Part shown: piece by piece, positions 16,028 to 24,641 of the stretch | How the letters are laid out: every line of letters begins with the position of its first letter | How positions within the stretch are numbered: position 1 is the first letter of the stretch | From: an uncultured Clostridia bacterium | GTDB taxonomy: Bacteria > Bacillota > Clostridia > Christensenellales > CAG-314 | Length of the DNA stretch: 45,981 nucleotides | Reading direction: 5' to 3' | Assembly (NCBI GenBank): GCA_947625185.1 | Contig: CANQNJ010000009.1 | Span: forward strand, 1 to 45,981 | Translations under genes and position numbers: made by a program | The notes under the pieces: model-generated | Told to the model about the DNA's origin: nothing | Seen by the model: only the letters and a program-made list of their open reading frames with translations | Database searches by the model: none

Positions 16028-16354
16028 TTATTCGTTTTGCGAAGCGTCGGACGCGTTGCCGTCGCTTTCCGTACCGACAGTATCCGCTTGCGAGCGCTTT
16101 GCCTTTTTCCCGGCGAGGTAGTCTTTTACGAGGAATACGACATGTACGACTATCAGCGCCGCGTTCATAAAAGCGGTAGAGTAGGCGGGCAACAATATGC
16201 CGTAAATGACGAACGCTATACATCCGCATATATTTATGAGGCGCGTAATGGTCTGTTTGCTGAAAAGAAACGACACCAAAACAAACGCCGAAGCGATTAT
16301 GCCGAGCCATTCGTTTTTGAGAATTTCGACGAAGGTTACTCCGAGGATAAACAT
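16028..16354 (-). CDS. YgjV-like inner membrane protein
   Basis: 108 residues with three predicted membrane helices in the first 80 residues (including LGIIASAFVLVSFLFSKQTITRLINICGCIAFVIYGI split over two helices), then a charged tail. The LVSFLF and RLINICGCIAFVIYG blocks match the YgjV family of small membrane proteins. Function is not established; it is not a known transporter. AAAGGAG lies at good spacing before the ATG. It follows the GNAT gene by 90 bases on the same strand and may be co-transcribed. Confidence 0.7.
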   Translation of the reverse strand: MFILGVTFVEILKNEWLGIIASAFVLVSFLFSKQTITRLINICGCIAFVIYGILLPAYSTAFMNAALIVVHVVFLVKDYLAGKKAKRSQADTVGTESDGNASDASQNE

Positions 16355-16444
16355 ATAAATCTCCTTTTTTTCTTTTGGTTTGCTGTATTTATACCTATTT
16401 AATTTTTCTTGCCGCCGATGCGTCGCAGCAATCGCGGCTGACGG

Positions 16445-17164
16445 TCAATCCTTTACGATAAGAAAGTAATCCGCTCTGCCCGCCTTGACGAGGTTGTATT
16501 TGGCGGCGAGGTTCATCGACGCGACGTTGTCCGACACGATGTACGCGTACGGGATATCGCCCTTGTCTATCACCGCGTTGCACAGCGCGGTCATCACTTC
16601 GAGCGCGTAACCCTTGTGACGGTATTCCGGCACCGTGTACAGCATTCCGAGACTTTTTTCTCGGTGACAGAGGCACCAACAAACGGGTTCTCCGTCTATG
16701 CAGACAGCCGCCGACGGATGTATTTCAAGGCATTCTCTTACTTCGTCCAACGACGGTCGGTAGTGAGTTCCGTCGGATATTATCTGCGCGTATTTTGGGG
16801 ACATGGGGTGGATTTCGCATATATTGCGATGGGGCAAGGGCTTGCCGTTCCAGATATGCAATATGCAATGGGTCTCCCATTCGTAACGGTATTTGCCGCG
16901 CAGATGTTCCGTTATCTGCGGTACTACTCCGCATAGTTCCGTTTTGCCGTGCAGATTGTCCGTTACGGCGTCTACAAAGGACATATCCTGCGTGAAGAAA
17001 CAGGTCTTGTGAACGTCGTCCACATCGGCTATCAAGGCATAGCTGTCGCCGCTGTTCCATATCGTCACTTTGTCGGTATACGAACAATACCCCTCGAAGA
17101 TAAGTGTTTCGGGGCGCGATTTGAATAATTGCAGCAGTTGCGGAGATGGGGATAAGGTTTTCAT
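16445..17164 (-). CDS. GNAT-family N-acetyltransferase
   Basis: 239 residues. The C-terminal half carries the GNAT acetyl-CoA site in its FR47-like form: LGMLYTVPEYRHKGYALEVM (about residues 173-192) with the pyrophosphate-binding RHKGYA loop, then YAYIVSDNVASMNLAAKYNLVKAG. The N-terminal half (about 1-130) is a second, degenerate GNAT-like fold, as in many two-domain members. It transfers an acetyl group from acetyl-CoA to an unknown amine. The promoter at 17218-17246 leaves a leader of about 45 nt that contains a perfect 14-bp palindrome. No clear Shine-Dalgarno precedes the ATG. Confidence 0.8.
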   Translation of the reverse strand: MKTLSPSPQLLQLFKSRPETLIFEGYCSYTDKVTIWNSGDSYALIADVDDVHKTCFFTQDMSFVDAVTDNLHGKTELCGVVPQITEHLRGKYRYEWETHCILHIWNGKPLPHRNICEIHPMSPKYAQIISDGTHYRPSLDEVRECLEIHPSAAVCIDGEPVCWCLCHREKSLGMLYTVPEYRHKGYALEVMTALCNAVIDKGDIPYAYIVSDNVASMNLAAKYNLVKAGRADYFLIVKD

Positions 17165-17184
17165 AAAAATCGTTGAAGTTTTGC

Positions 17185-17246
17185 CGTCCGTACGGACGCG
17201 GTATAAATATTTTTTATAGTATAGCAGAAATCGAACAGATAATCAA
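17185..17246 (-). promoter_or_regulatory. Promoter and palindrome upstream of the GNAT gene
   Basis: Minus strand: TTGATT (17246-17241), 17-bp spacer, TATACT (17223-17218). Downstream of the -10, the perfect 14-bp palindrome CGTCCGTACGGACG (17185-17198) lies in the untranslated leader, where a repressor could bind or an RNA hairpin form. Confidence 0.6.
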
Positions 17247-17311
17247 TAGTTTTGCGCGATGTCGGACAAAATAACTTTGTATCCGCCGCCGTGCAATATC
17301 GGACGCGCAAG

Positions 17312-17340
17312 TTGACACAATTTGTAAAATTTGGTATATT
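17312..17340 (+). promoter_or_regulatory. Promoter giving a leaderless PHP mRNA
   Basis: TTGACA (17312-17317), 17-bp spacer, TATATT (17335-17340), then six bases and the ATG at 17347. The geometry is the same as at the ttcA-like gene; no Shine-Dalgarno is possible. Confidence 0.7.
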
Positions 17341-17346
17341 TATCAT

Positions 17347-18159
17347 ATGAAATGCGATCTGCATCTACATTCGGATATGTCCGACGGCAAATTCAGTCCC
17401 GAGACGCTTGTGGATATGGCAAAGCAAAGGGGTCTGGACTGCATTTCCGTAACGGATCACGACAACTTCGAGGGCACGCGCCGTGCGCGCGCATATGCAC
17501 GCGAGGCAGGTATCAAGTATGTCGTCGGCGCGGAATTGTCCTCCGTCTCGGACGGCATCGACGTGCATATACTCGCCTACAACGTGGATATAGACGATCC
17601 TTCGCTCGCCGCGGCTATGGCTCCCGTAACGGAACTTCGTGACAAGCGCAACCAAGCCATCGCGCTCAAACTTGCGGAGCACGGTATGCCCATAGACCTC
17701 GACGGATTGAAGGCGCACGGGTTCGTGGGACGTCCCGTCATCGCGCGCGAAATGGTACGGTTGGGATATTGCAAGGACGTCGCGGAGGCGTTTGATAAAT
17801 ATATCGGCGCAGACAAGTGCTGTTATGTCCGGACCAAGCGACTTACCCCCGTCGAGGCGATAAAACTCACTTTGCAATTCGGAGGAATACCCGTGTTGGC
17901 TCATCCCAAGCAACTGCATATCGACAACCGACGGTTTGAAGATTTTCTCAAACCGCTTGTTGCGGCGGGACTTTCCGGTATCGAAGCGGAATATTTTGCA
18001 CACAATATCAACGAGCGTAGTTTCTACAATCGGATGGCGAGGAAATACAAACTTATCGTCACGGGCGGAAGCGATTTTCACGATTACGTCCACGGAACGG
18101 AGATAGGCGCCAAACATTTCTCGCCCAACGGATACACTCGTAAGGTATTGGGTATATGA
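17347..18159 (+). CDS. PHP-domain phosphoesterase
   Basis: 270 residues, a complete PHP domain. Metal-binding motifs are DLHLHSDMSDGKF (residues 4-16), VTDHDNFEG (about 36-44), the conserved histidine in PVLAHPKQL (about 182-190) and GGSDFHDYVHG near 238-248. Relatives of the YciV/TrpH (RNase AM) group hydrolyse 3',5'-nucleoside bisphosphates or short RNA 5' ends; either is possible. The stop overlaps the start of the VanW gene (ATGA), so the two are translationally coupled. The start at 17347 sits six bases after the -10, so translation is probably leaderless. Confidence 0.85.
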   Translation: MKCDLHLHSDMSDGKFSPETLVDMAKQRGLDCISVTDHDNFEGTRRARAYAREAGIKYVVGAELSSVSDGIDVHILAYNVDIDDPSLAAAMAPVTELRDKRNQAIALKLAEHGMPIDLDGLKAHGFVGRPVIAREMVRLGYCKDVAEAFDKYIGADKCCYVRTKRLTPVEAIKLTLQFGGIPVLAHPKQLHIDNRRFEDFLKPLVAAGLSGIEAEYFAHNINERSFYNRMARKYKLIVTGGSDFHDYVHGTEIGAKHFSPNGYTRKVLGI

Positions 18160-19388
18160 AGAAGATATTGATTGTTTTGATTTTTGCGCTCGCAATTTCG
18201 GCGAGCGTTTTTGTTTGCGACAAGGCATTTGCCGAGGAGGTCAAGCCCTGGAACGTCGTATTTACGGTGAAGTACGGCGACGACGCGTACAGCTACGATC
18301 TCAGCAGGGAGATATCGGAAACGGATGAAGCGGAGAATCGCGGTTTTTACCTCGGCGCGAGGGCAAAGCGCGCTTGCCGCGATCGATTGCTTGCGCTCGG
18401 CTTGCCGGAACAAGCGGTCTACAACTATATTTTACCCGATTTCGACGGCATACTCCGTCACTTTGACTACGTCAATTGCGACAGAGAGGACGCGTCCGTC
18501 CGATTTGACAAAAACGGCTTCTCTTACCGAAACGGACGGGACGGAGCGGCGATAAATATTTCCGAGTTGTTCGACGCGGCGCTCGAATCGCGGGGCAATC
18601 GCATAACGATCAATTTGCCTGTCGTAACGGACAAAGCGGTGACGACGGAGGACCTCAAACGCAACACCGTATGCCGCGGAAGTTTCGGTACGTCATTCGG
18701 CAGCAGCGGTTCCAATCGCAGTCACAACATCGCTTTGGCGGCAAGCGCTCTCAACGGCGTTACGGTGGGCGTCGGCGAAACTTTCTCCTTCAACAAGACG
18801 GTGGGCGCCCGAACGGAAGCCAACGGGTACAAAACCGGCAAAATCATACTTGACGGTCACTATACCGACGGCGTAGGGGGAGGCGTGTGTCAGGTATCCA
18901 CGACGCTGTACAACGCTTTGCTGCTTGCGGGCTTTGTGCCCGACGCGGTACAGCATTCTCTCGTGTCGAGTTACGTCAAGGCGGGGTTCGACGCCATGGT
19001 CAGCTACGGAAGCGCCGATCTGACATTCACCAACGATACCGACCATCCGATATACATTGCGTCCTCTGTTGTAAACAAGCGAATAAGTTTCACGGTGTAC
19101 GGGGAGTCAAATCCGTACAAGATAGTGCGCGAAAGCGTGGAAACGCGCGACAAATTCGCCACGTCGTACATCGTCGATCCCGACAAATATCCCGAACTGC
19201 TGTATACCGACCAGACCAAGGTGGTGGTGGGCGGTTCGGACGGGGTAAAAACCAAGTCTTACCTCAAATATTATCTCGACGGAAAGCTCGTGGCTACCAA
19301 ACTTATACGCACCAACAGCTACAAGCGCGTAGATGCGGTCGTCGCTCGCGGATATATCGAACGAGAAACCGCAGCCGCACAGCCATAA
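18156..19388 (+). CDS. VanW-family exported protein
   Basis: 410 residues. Residues 1-27 form a signal peptide (KKILIVLIFALAISASVFVC, then AFA before EEVK). The C-terminal half is the VanW domain: SHNIALAASALNGVTVGVGE, FSFNKTVGART, and the hallmark GVGGGVCQVSTTLYNALLLAG with its conserved cysteine. VanW accompanies some vancomycin-resistance clusters but is widespread in spore formers without resistance; its activity is unknown and cell-envelope work is inferred. Nothing here points to glycopeptide resistance. Expressed with the PHP gene through a 4-base overlap. Confidence 0.85.
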   Translation: MKKILIVLIFALAISASVFVCDKAFAEEVKPWNVVFTVKYGDDAYSYDLSREISETDEAENRGFYLGARAKRACRDRLLALGLPEQAVYNYILPDFDGILRHFDYVNCDREDASVRFDKNGFSYRNGRDGAAINISELFDAALESRGNRITINLPVVTDKAVTTEDLKRNTVCRGSFGTSFGSSGSNRSHNIALAASALNGVTVGVGETFSFNKTVGARTEANGYKTGKIILDGHYTDGVGGGVCQVSTTLYNALLLAGFVPDAVQHSLVSSYVKAGFDAMVSYGSADLTFTNDTDHPIYIASSVVNKRISFTVYGESNPYKIVRESVETRDKFATSYIVDPDKYPELLYTDQTKVVVGGSDGVKTKSYLKYYLDGKLVATKLIRTNSYKRVDAVVARGYIERETAAAQP

Positions 19389-19414
19389 ATCAAAATAAAA
19401 TTATCTTAATATAA

Positions 19415-19485
19415 TTGCTTTATGCCGTCAAATCAAGTATAATTATACTACCAAATTGTGCGCAAACAGGTTTGACGGCTTTTTT
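19415..19485 (+). promoter_or_regulatory. Terminator with a dnaB promoter in its loop
   Basis: GCCGTCAAA (19424-19432) pairs with TTTGACGGC (19471-19479), followed by six T: a terminator for VanW transcripts with a 38-base loop. The loop holds the perfect palindrome AGTATAATTATACT (19436-19449). TTGCTT (19415-19420), 17 bp, TATAAT (19438-19443) would start dnaB transcripts inside the hairpin so that they lack its left arm. Confidence 0.6.
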
Positions 19486-19508
19486 GCGCGACGACAAAGG
19501 AGAACACA

Positions 19509-21041
19509 ATGCCGGTCAGGAAGGAACAGACGACGTTACCCGTCACAATGCCTAACAGCGTCGAGGCGGAGCAGAGCATACTTTGCTGCATACTGCGCGA
19601 CGAGGTGTTTCAGGCGGATATCATCGCGGCGCTGAACCAAGACGATTTTTACCAGAACAACCACGCGGTCATATTTGCCGCAATGAAAGAGATCAATTCG
19701 GAGTTGACCCGTTTCGGCGAGGAGAGCAGAGCCGCCACCGTCAATATAGCGTCTCTCGTGGATCATCTGCGCCGCAACGGCAAATTGGCGGACGTCGGCG
19801 ACATAGACTACATAACCAGACTGTACGACTTCCTGCCCAGCACAGCCAACTACAAGGAATATCAGAATATCGTCATACGCGCGTCCAAGATGCGCAAGCT
19901 CATTCGCATATGCAGCGACGTCGTGCAGAAAGCGAGGAGCGCTTCCTCTGCGGAAGAGGCTATCACCTTTGCCGAGGAAGAGATATTCAAGCTGTCACAG
20001 GGCGGATCCAACGGCGGACTCGTATCTTTGTCCGAAGCGACGGGCGCGGCATTGCTGCAAATCAACGACAGATTCAAGAATCCCGGACAGTTCCGCGGGA
20101 TACAGACGGGTTTCCGTCGGTTTGACCGCCTTACCAACGGATTGCACGGCGGAGAACTCATTGTATTGGCAGCCCGTCCCGGCGTAGGTAAGTCGGCGCT
20201 GGCTATGAACATCGTGGAACACGTCGCCAAGCAGGGCAAGACGGTTGCGGTATTCAGTCTTGAAATGTCCAATCAACAGCTCATCGAACGTTTGCTGTCA
20301 AGTATGTCCACCGTACCGTTGGAATATATCAAGAGCGGACAGCTGCCGGGCGGAGTTGCTGATCTCGCCAAGCTACGCGTGGCACAGGATACCATTTGCG
20401 CCACGATGAGCTTGTACGGCAACGATTACGCCAACATTCAACCCTCGGAGATAGCCTCTCAATGTCGCCGTCTGAAAGCGCAGAAAGGGTTGGATCTTGT
20501 GGTGATAGACTACATTCAGCTTATGGGCGACAACGAGGGAGGCAAGGATAACAACCGTCAACAGGTAGTAGCCAACATTTCTCGTTCGCTCAAATTGCTT
20601 GCCAAGGAATTAAACGTCCCCGTTATCGCGCTTTCGCAGTTAAAGCGCGACGCCGAGATAAGAAACATCAAGGGCAAGGAAGGCGGCGGAGAGCCCGTAC
20701 TCAGCGATTTGAGAGAGTCGGGCGCCATCGAGCAGGACGCGGATATCGTACTGTTCATTCACAAAGACGCCGAGTCCGCAGGCACGGGAAAGTTCAGTCT
20801 CATCATCGCCAAGCACCGTAACGGCGAGACGGGCAATATGCCCATCTATTGGTTGGGCAAGATCGTTCGCTTCGTAGACGAAGATTACCTCAACAGAAAC
20901 GGCATACGCATTTCTTCCGCCGAGCAGACGGAGCAAACGAATGCGGAAGGAAGCGAATCCGACGCCGAACCGATAGGCGAACCCGAGTTCTCGGAGGAAG
21001 AGGACGGGGCTTTCATCAAAGACGACAAGTCGGATAACTGA
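19509..21041 (+). CDS. dnaB: Replicative DNA helicase DnaB
   Basis: 510 residues. The N-terminal helical domain (PNSVEAEQSILCCIL, about 14-28) that contacts primase is followed by the RecA-like core: Walker A AARPGVGKSALAMN near residue 225, Walker B LDLVVIDYIQLM near 335, and the arginine-finger region LKRDAEIRNIKG. LRESGAIEQDADIV and KHRNGETG complete the family pattern. It unwinds DNA ahead of the replisome as a hexamer. The C-terminus has an acidic extension of about 45 residues, not conserved. AAAGGAG precedes the ATG. It is followed by glnS 19 bases later. Confidence 0.95.
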   Translation: MPVRKEQTTLPVTMPNSVEAEQSILCCILRDEVFQADIIAALNQDDFYQNNHAVIFAAMKEINSELTRFGEESRAATVNIASLVDHLRRNGKLADVGDIDYITRLYDFLPSTANYKEYQNIVIRASKMRKLIRICSDVVQKARSASSAEEAITFAEEEIFKLSQGGSNGGLVSLSEATGAALLQINDRFKNPGQFRGIQTGFRRFDRLTNGLHGGELIVLAARPGVGKSALAMNIVEHVAKQGKTVAVFSLEMSNQQLIERLLSSMSTVPLEYIKSGQLPGGVADLAKLRVAQDTICATMSLYGNDYANIQPSEIASQCRRLKAQKGLDLVVIDYIQLMGDNEGGKDNNRQQVVANISRSLKLLAKELNVPVIALSQLKRDAEIRNIKGKEGGGEPVLSDLRESGAIEQDADIVLFIHKDAESAGTGKFSLIIAKHRNGETGNMPIYWLGKIVRFVDEDYLNRNGIRISSAEQTEQTNAEGSESDAEPIGEPEFSEEEDGAFIKDDKSDN

Positions 21042-21060
21042 TCGTAAAGGACGCATAATT

Positions 21061-22701
21061 ATGGACGAATCTAAAAATTTTATCGAGGATATAATAGACG
21101 CCGATCTGAGCAGCGGCAAAGTAACGGAGGTGTATACTCGTTTTCCTCCGGAGCCGAACGGATATCTACACATCGGTCACGCCAAGAGCCTGTGCATCAA
21201 CTTCGGCATTAAAGCCAAGTACGGCGGCAAATGCAATCTCCGTTTTGACGATACCAATCCGAGCAAAGAGGACGCCGAATACGTCGAATCCATCAAGTCG
21301 GATATACGTTGGTTGGGTTTCGAGTGGGACAAGCTGCTGTTTGCCAGCGATTATTTCGACGTGATGTTCGACTGCGCCGTCAAGCTGATAAACAAAGGAC
21401 TTGCTTATGTCAGCGACGAGAGCGCGGAGGAGATACGTCAACGCCGCGGCACGTTGTACGAGCCGGGCATCGAAAGCCCCGATCGCAACCGCAGCGTTGA
21501 GGAAAATCTGAAATTGTTTTACGAAATGCGGGACGGCGTGTATCCCGACGGCGCCAAGGTGTTGCGCGCCAAGATAGATATGGCGTCTCCCAACCTCAAT
21601 ATGCGCGACCCCGTGATATATCGGGTGCTGCATGCCTCTCATCACAATACGGGGGACAAATGGTGCATATATCCGATGTACGACTTCGCTCACCCGATAG
21701 AGGACGCGTACGAAGGGATAACGCATTCCATATGCACGTTGGAGTTCGAGGATCACCGTCCGCTGTACGATTGGGTGGTGCGCGAATGTGAGTTTCCTCA
21801 GCCGTTGCCGCAACAGATAGAGTTTGCCCGTCTCAACATAACCAATACCATTATGTCCAAGAGATATCTCAAAAAACTTGTGGACGAAGGCAAGGTTATG
21901 GGTTGGGACGATCCGCGTATGCCTACGTTGTCCGGCATACGCCGCAGAGGGTATCCGCCGGAAGCCATTCGCGATTTCTGCGAACGCATAGGCGTATCAA
22001 AAGCCAACAGCGAGGTGCAGGAAAGTTACCTCGAATCCTGCGTGAGGGAGAACCTCAACCGCACCGCAGACCGCGTTATGGTCGTGTTCGATCCGTTGAA
22101 AGTGGTGCTTACCGATTACGAAGGCAGCGAAGAACTTTCCGTAGAGAACAACGCTATGGCGGAAGTACAGACTTACCGCTCGGTACCTTTTTCCAAGGAA
22201 ATATACATTGACCGAAGCGACTTCGAGTTGACTCCGCCGCCTAAGTACTATCGGCTTAAACCGGACGGATACGTTCGTCTTAAAGGCGCATACATAATAC
22301 ATTGCGACCAAGCCGTTACGGATGATAACGGCAACGTTACGGAATTGAGATGTTCCGTCGTCCCCAATTCCAAATCGGGCGAAGATACTTGCGGCATCAA
22401 GGTAAAGGGCGTTATTCAGTGGGTGGACGCGTCCACCTGCGCAGACGTCACCGTTCGCAAGTTGCAGAGCCTGCTGACGGACGTCAAGGACGGCGTAACG
22501 GACTTCAACGAACGCTTCAACGCCGACAGTATGCGGATAGTTACCGCCAAAGCGGAGCGCAGTCTGCTTTCCGCCAAAGCCGGGGACCGTTTCCAATTTA
22601 TGCGCGTGGGTTACTATGTGTTGGATCGCGACAGCCGTGACGACAAGTTGGTATTCAACGAGATCGTCGGGCTGCGAGACAGTTTTAATCCCGCAAAGTA
22701 A
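21061..22701 (+). CDS. glnS: Glutaminyl-tRNA synthetase
   Basis: 546 residues, close to the length of E. coli GlnRS. Class I signatures: HIGHAK near residue 37 and the KMSKS-equivalent MSKRYL near 264. RFPPEPNGYLHIGHAKS and the discriminating FDDTNPSKEDAEYVESI are GlnRS rather than GluRS features. The C-terminal beta-barrel anticodon domain (VHRK-like VTVRKLQSLL, RAERSLL-like) is complete. Many Bacillota lack GlnRS and make Gln-tRNA through GatCAB, so its presence narrows the lineage and may reflect an old transfer. Same strand as dnaB, 19 bases on, probably co-transcribed. Confidence 0.95.
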   Translation: MDESKNFIEDIIDADLSSGKVTEVYTRFPPEPNGYLHIGHAKSLCINFGIKAKYGGKCNLRFDDTNPSKEDAEYVESIKSDIRWLGFEWDKLLFASDYFDVMFDCAVKLINKGLAYVSDESAEEIRQRRGTLYEPGIESPDRNRSVEENLKLFYEMRDGVYPDGAKVLRAKIDMASPNLNMRDPVIYRVLHASHHNTGDKWCIYPMYDFAHPIEDAYEGITHSICTLEFEDHRPLYDWVVRECEFPQPLPQQIEFARLNITNTIMSKRYLKKLVDEGKVMGWDDPRMPTLSGIRRRGYPPEAIRDFCERIGVSKANSEVQESYLESCVRENLNRTADRVMVVFDPLKVVLTDYEGSEELSVENNAMAEVQTYRSVPFSKEIYIDRSDFELTPPPKYYRLKPDGYVRLKGAYIIHCDQAVTDDNGNVTELRCSVVPNSKSGEDTCGIKVKGVIQWVDASTCADVTVRKLQSLLTDVKDGVTDFNERFNADSMRIVTAKAERSLLSAKAGDRFQFMRVGYYVLDRDSRDDKLVFNEIVGLRDSFNPAK

Positions 22702-22721
22702 GCGGAAGATCCCGTTTAATC

Positions 22722-22750
22722 TTGACAACGGACGCAAAATAGTATATATT
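22722..22750 (+). promoter_or_regulatory. Promoter for the zinc-ribbon gene pair
   Basis: Consensus TTGACA (22722-22727), 17-bp spacer, TATATT (22745-22750), 32 bases before the ATG at 22783. Confidence 0.8.
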
Positions 22751-22782
22751 GATAAGAAGTAGTTTACAAGGATTTCAGACAA

Positions 22783-23601
22783 ATGAAAGTGTGTAAATAC
22801 TGCGGTGAAGTCAACGTCAACGATTCGTTGTACTGCGTCAACTGCGGTCGATCCAACTTCATAATACGCGAGGACTTCCTCTGTCCGCGTTGCGGCGCCG
22901 TCAACGACAAGTCGTATACGCATTGTATCAATTGCGGCTCGGCGCTCGCCGATACGTCCGCGGGCGAAGGATATACCCCCGTCCCCGTCAATCTCAAAGC
23001 GGAGTTGTCCACGGATTACGCTCCGGGGTCGATGTCCATTCCTTCCGAGATGGCGCGTTGTCCTCATTGCGGAGCGCTTGTTCCCATCACGGCGATATTC
23101 TGTCAGAAATGCGGCGTAAGCGTCGCCAATCTGCACAGTCACAGAGTGGTGGAACGCAAGGTATGTCCGCATTGCGGCAGGCTCAACAAGTTGGAAGCGG
23201 ACCTTTGCACATACTGCTTCGGATCCTTGATAAATGCCGAGACGCAGCAGCTGCAAGTCACTCACGAAAGTCACAACCTCGGCGACCTGACGGTAAGGCA
23301 AGCTTATCTCGAAGGAGTCGGCGGCAAGAACGTTATTTGTCCCAATTGCGGTACTCTCAACCCCGACGACGAACCGTTCTGCGTCAATTGCGGACTCAAA
23401 TTGGAAATCGAGGAAATCAAAAAGTACTGCCCCAATTGCGGCGCGGAGAACCCCGCAGAGAGCGTATTCTGTTCCAAGTGCCGTCACAGTTTCGAGGGGG
23501 AGACTCCCGACAGAATGGAGAATTGGACGTGTCCCACTTGCGAACATGTCAACGAAAAAGACGATTTGTTTTGTCCCAATTGCGGACAAAGGAGAAATTA
23601 G
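22783..23601 (+). CDS. Seven-zinc-ribbon protein
   Basis: 272 residues built almost wholly of zinc ribbons of the CxxC-x(10-13)-CxxC type: CKYC/CVNC, CPRC/CINC, CPHC/CQKC, CPHC/CTYC, CPNC/CVNC, CPNC/CSKC and CPTC/CPNC, seven in all, in double-zinc-ribbon fashion with two linkers (about residues 55-85 and 155-180). No membrane segment or catalytic domain is visible. Such proteins usually act as protein- or nucleic-acid-binding scaffolds. It is followed nine bases later by a second ribbon protein with a membrane part, whose ribosome binding site overlaps this stop codon, so the two are very likely partners. Function unknown. Confidence 0.8.
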   Translation: MKVCKYCGEVNVNDSLYCVNCGRSNFIIREDFLCPRCGAVNDKSYTHCINCGSALADTSAGEGYTPVPVNLKAELSTDYAPGSMSIPSEMARCPHCGALVPITAIFCQKCGVSVANLHSHRVVERKVCPHCGRLNKLEADLCTYCFGSLINAETQQLQVTHESHNLGDLTVRQAYLEGVGGKNVICPNCGTLNPDDEPFCVNCGLKLEIEEIKKYCPNCGAENPAESVFCSKCRHSFEGETPDRMENWTCPTCEHVNEKDDLFCPNCGQRRN

Positions 23602-23610
23602 GAGGTGCCT

Positions 23611-24534
23611 ATGGGCGCTAACAGCTACAATATATGTCCGCGTTGCGGCAACAGCAACTCTTTGAGCGCCAAATACTGTTCGCGTTGCGGCGGACAGCTC
23701 AAAGTCCCCGAAGAGCCTGTGGTATGTCATAAATGTCACACGCGCAACAGTCCTATGGCGAATTTCTGCCGAAACTGCGGCGCCGAACTCAAAGTGGGCT
23801 ATCAGACCAAGATATGCCCCAAGTGCGGCAAGGAAGTGGACGCTCACGACAATGTATGTACTTGCGGTTACTCTTTCGTGACCTTACAGCAGACGGCTCC
23901 GTCCAAGAATCCTCTTCCGGCAGGAGCGGTCCCCGTAAGTTCTTACGGAAAGTCCAAGAAGGTCTATATAACCAAGGGCGGTAGAGCGTGGGCTATCGTC
24001 GCGTTGATAGTGCTGATGCTATTTGCATACTACATTCTTATGCCGAGCAACTCCGGCGAGCTTTCGCTGAGACCCTCCGCGCTTAACGGCTTCGACAAAG
24101 GCATAGCTATCGACGGGATAACGCTGTACGGCGGCAACTACCTGTATATGTTGTTTGCCGCAATGGGAAACGGCGGACTTGCAACCATCGGAAGCGCCAA
24201 CGTACTCATCGCGGTGCTTGTGGCAATGACGGCGATAGCGATGATAGCGCAGTTTGCGGTATCCTTTGTCCGCGCCGTAACGGGCAGACGTCCCAAGCGT
24301 TTCGGTTGGTATTATCTGGCAATGTTCTGCATTACGTTGATAGCGGTAGGACTTATCACGTTGTTCAACAACATTACGGTCGATTCTGCGTTTATGCAGA
24401 GCGTGGCGGGAGCGTTCCGTCTGCCGGAAGGCGCAATCCTCGGCAATGCTTTGTGGGCTATCCCGCTGTATAATCTGCTGTTTTTCCTGCTGTTCCTTGC
24501 GTCGAAGGCAAGATATCTGAAAGAGAAGAAATAA
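23611..24534 (+). CDS. Zinc-ribbon membrane protein
   Basis: 307 residues. Three N-terminal zinc ribbons (CPRC/CSRC, CHKC/CRNC, CPKC followed by CTCG, about residues 7-85) lead through a basic linker to a membrane domain of about four or five helices (about 125-145, 185-215, 230-255, 280-300). The third ribbon has a shortened second knuckle. ATG 23611 follows GGAGG directly and is preferred over the upstream GTG at 23605. With the preceding seven-ribbon protein it forms a two-gene unit carrying ten ribbons, one soluble and one membrane-bound. Role unknown; a membrane sensor or scaffold is a guess. Confidence 0.75.
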   Translation: MGANSYNICPRCGNSNSLSAKYCSRCGGQLKVPEEPVVCHKCHTRNSPMANFCRNCGAELKVGYQTKICPKCGKEVDAHDNVCTCGYSFVTLQQTAPSKNPLPAGAVPVSSYGKSKKVYITKGGRAWAIVALIVLMLFAYYILMPSNSGELSLRPSALNGFDKGIAIDGITLYGGNYLYMLFAAMGNGGLATIGSANVLIAVLVAMTAIAMIAQFAVSFVRAVTGRRPKRFGWYYLAMFCITLIAVGLITLFNNITVDSAFMQSVAGAFRLPEGAILGNALWAIPLYNLLFFLLFLASKARYLKEKK

Positions 24535-24566
24535 CGCGATTCAAACGCAATTGAAATAAATAAACA

Positions 24567-24625
24567 ACCAAACCCGAGAAAGACCATAATGTCCTGTTTG
24601 AAGTTGTGGTCTTTCGTAATGTTTG
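24567..24625 (+). promoter_or_regulatory. Long hairpin in front of alaS
   Basis: GAAAGACCA (24578-24586) pairs with TGGTCTTTC (24607-24615), and the outer CCAAAC/GTTTGG (24568-24573, 24620-24625) extends it. No T-run follows, so it is a weak terminator candidate; it may instead fold in the alaS leader. I see none of the conserved T-box sequence. Confidence 0.45.
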
Positions 24626-24641
24626 GACACAGAGGTAACAA

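Noticed and set aside
18156-19388. Vancomycin-resistance cluster signalled by VanW
   Set aside because: No vanA/B/H/X/R/S genes nearby; VanW-domain proteins are common in spore formers outside resistance clusters.
21997-23847. 616-codon minus-strand open frame
   Set aside because: Crosses glnS and the zinc-ribbon genes antisense and spans their boundary; not plausible as a gene.
24540-24641. T-box riboswitch before alaS
   Set aside because: The hairpin is present but none of the conserved T-box antiterminator or specifier sequence is visible and the leader is too short.
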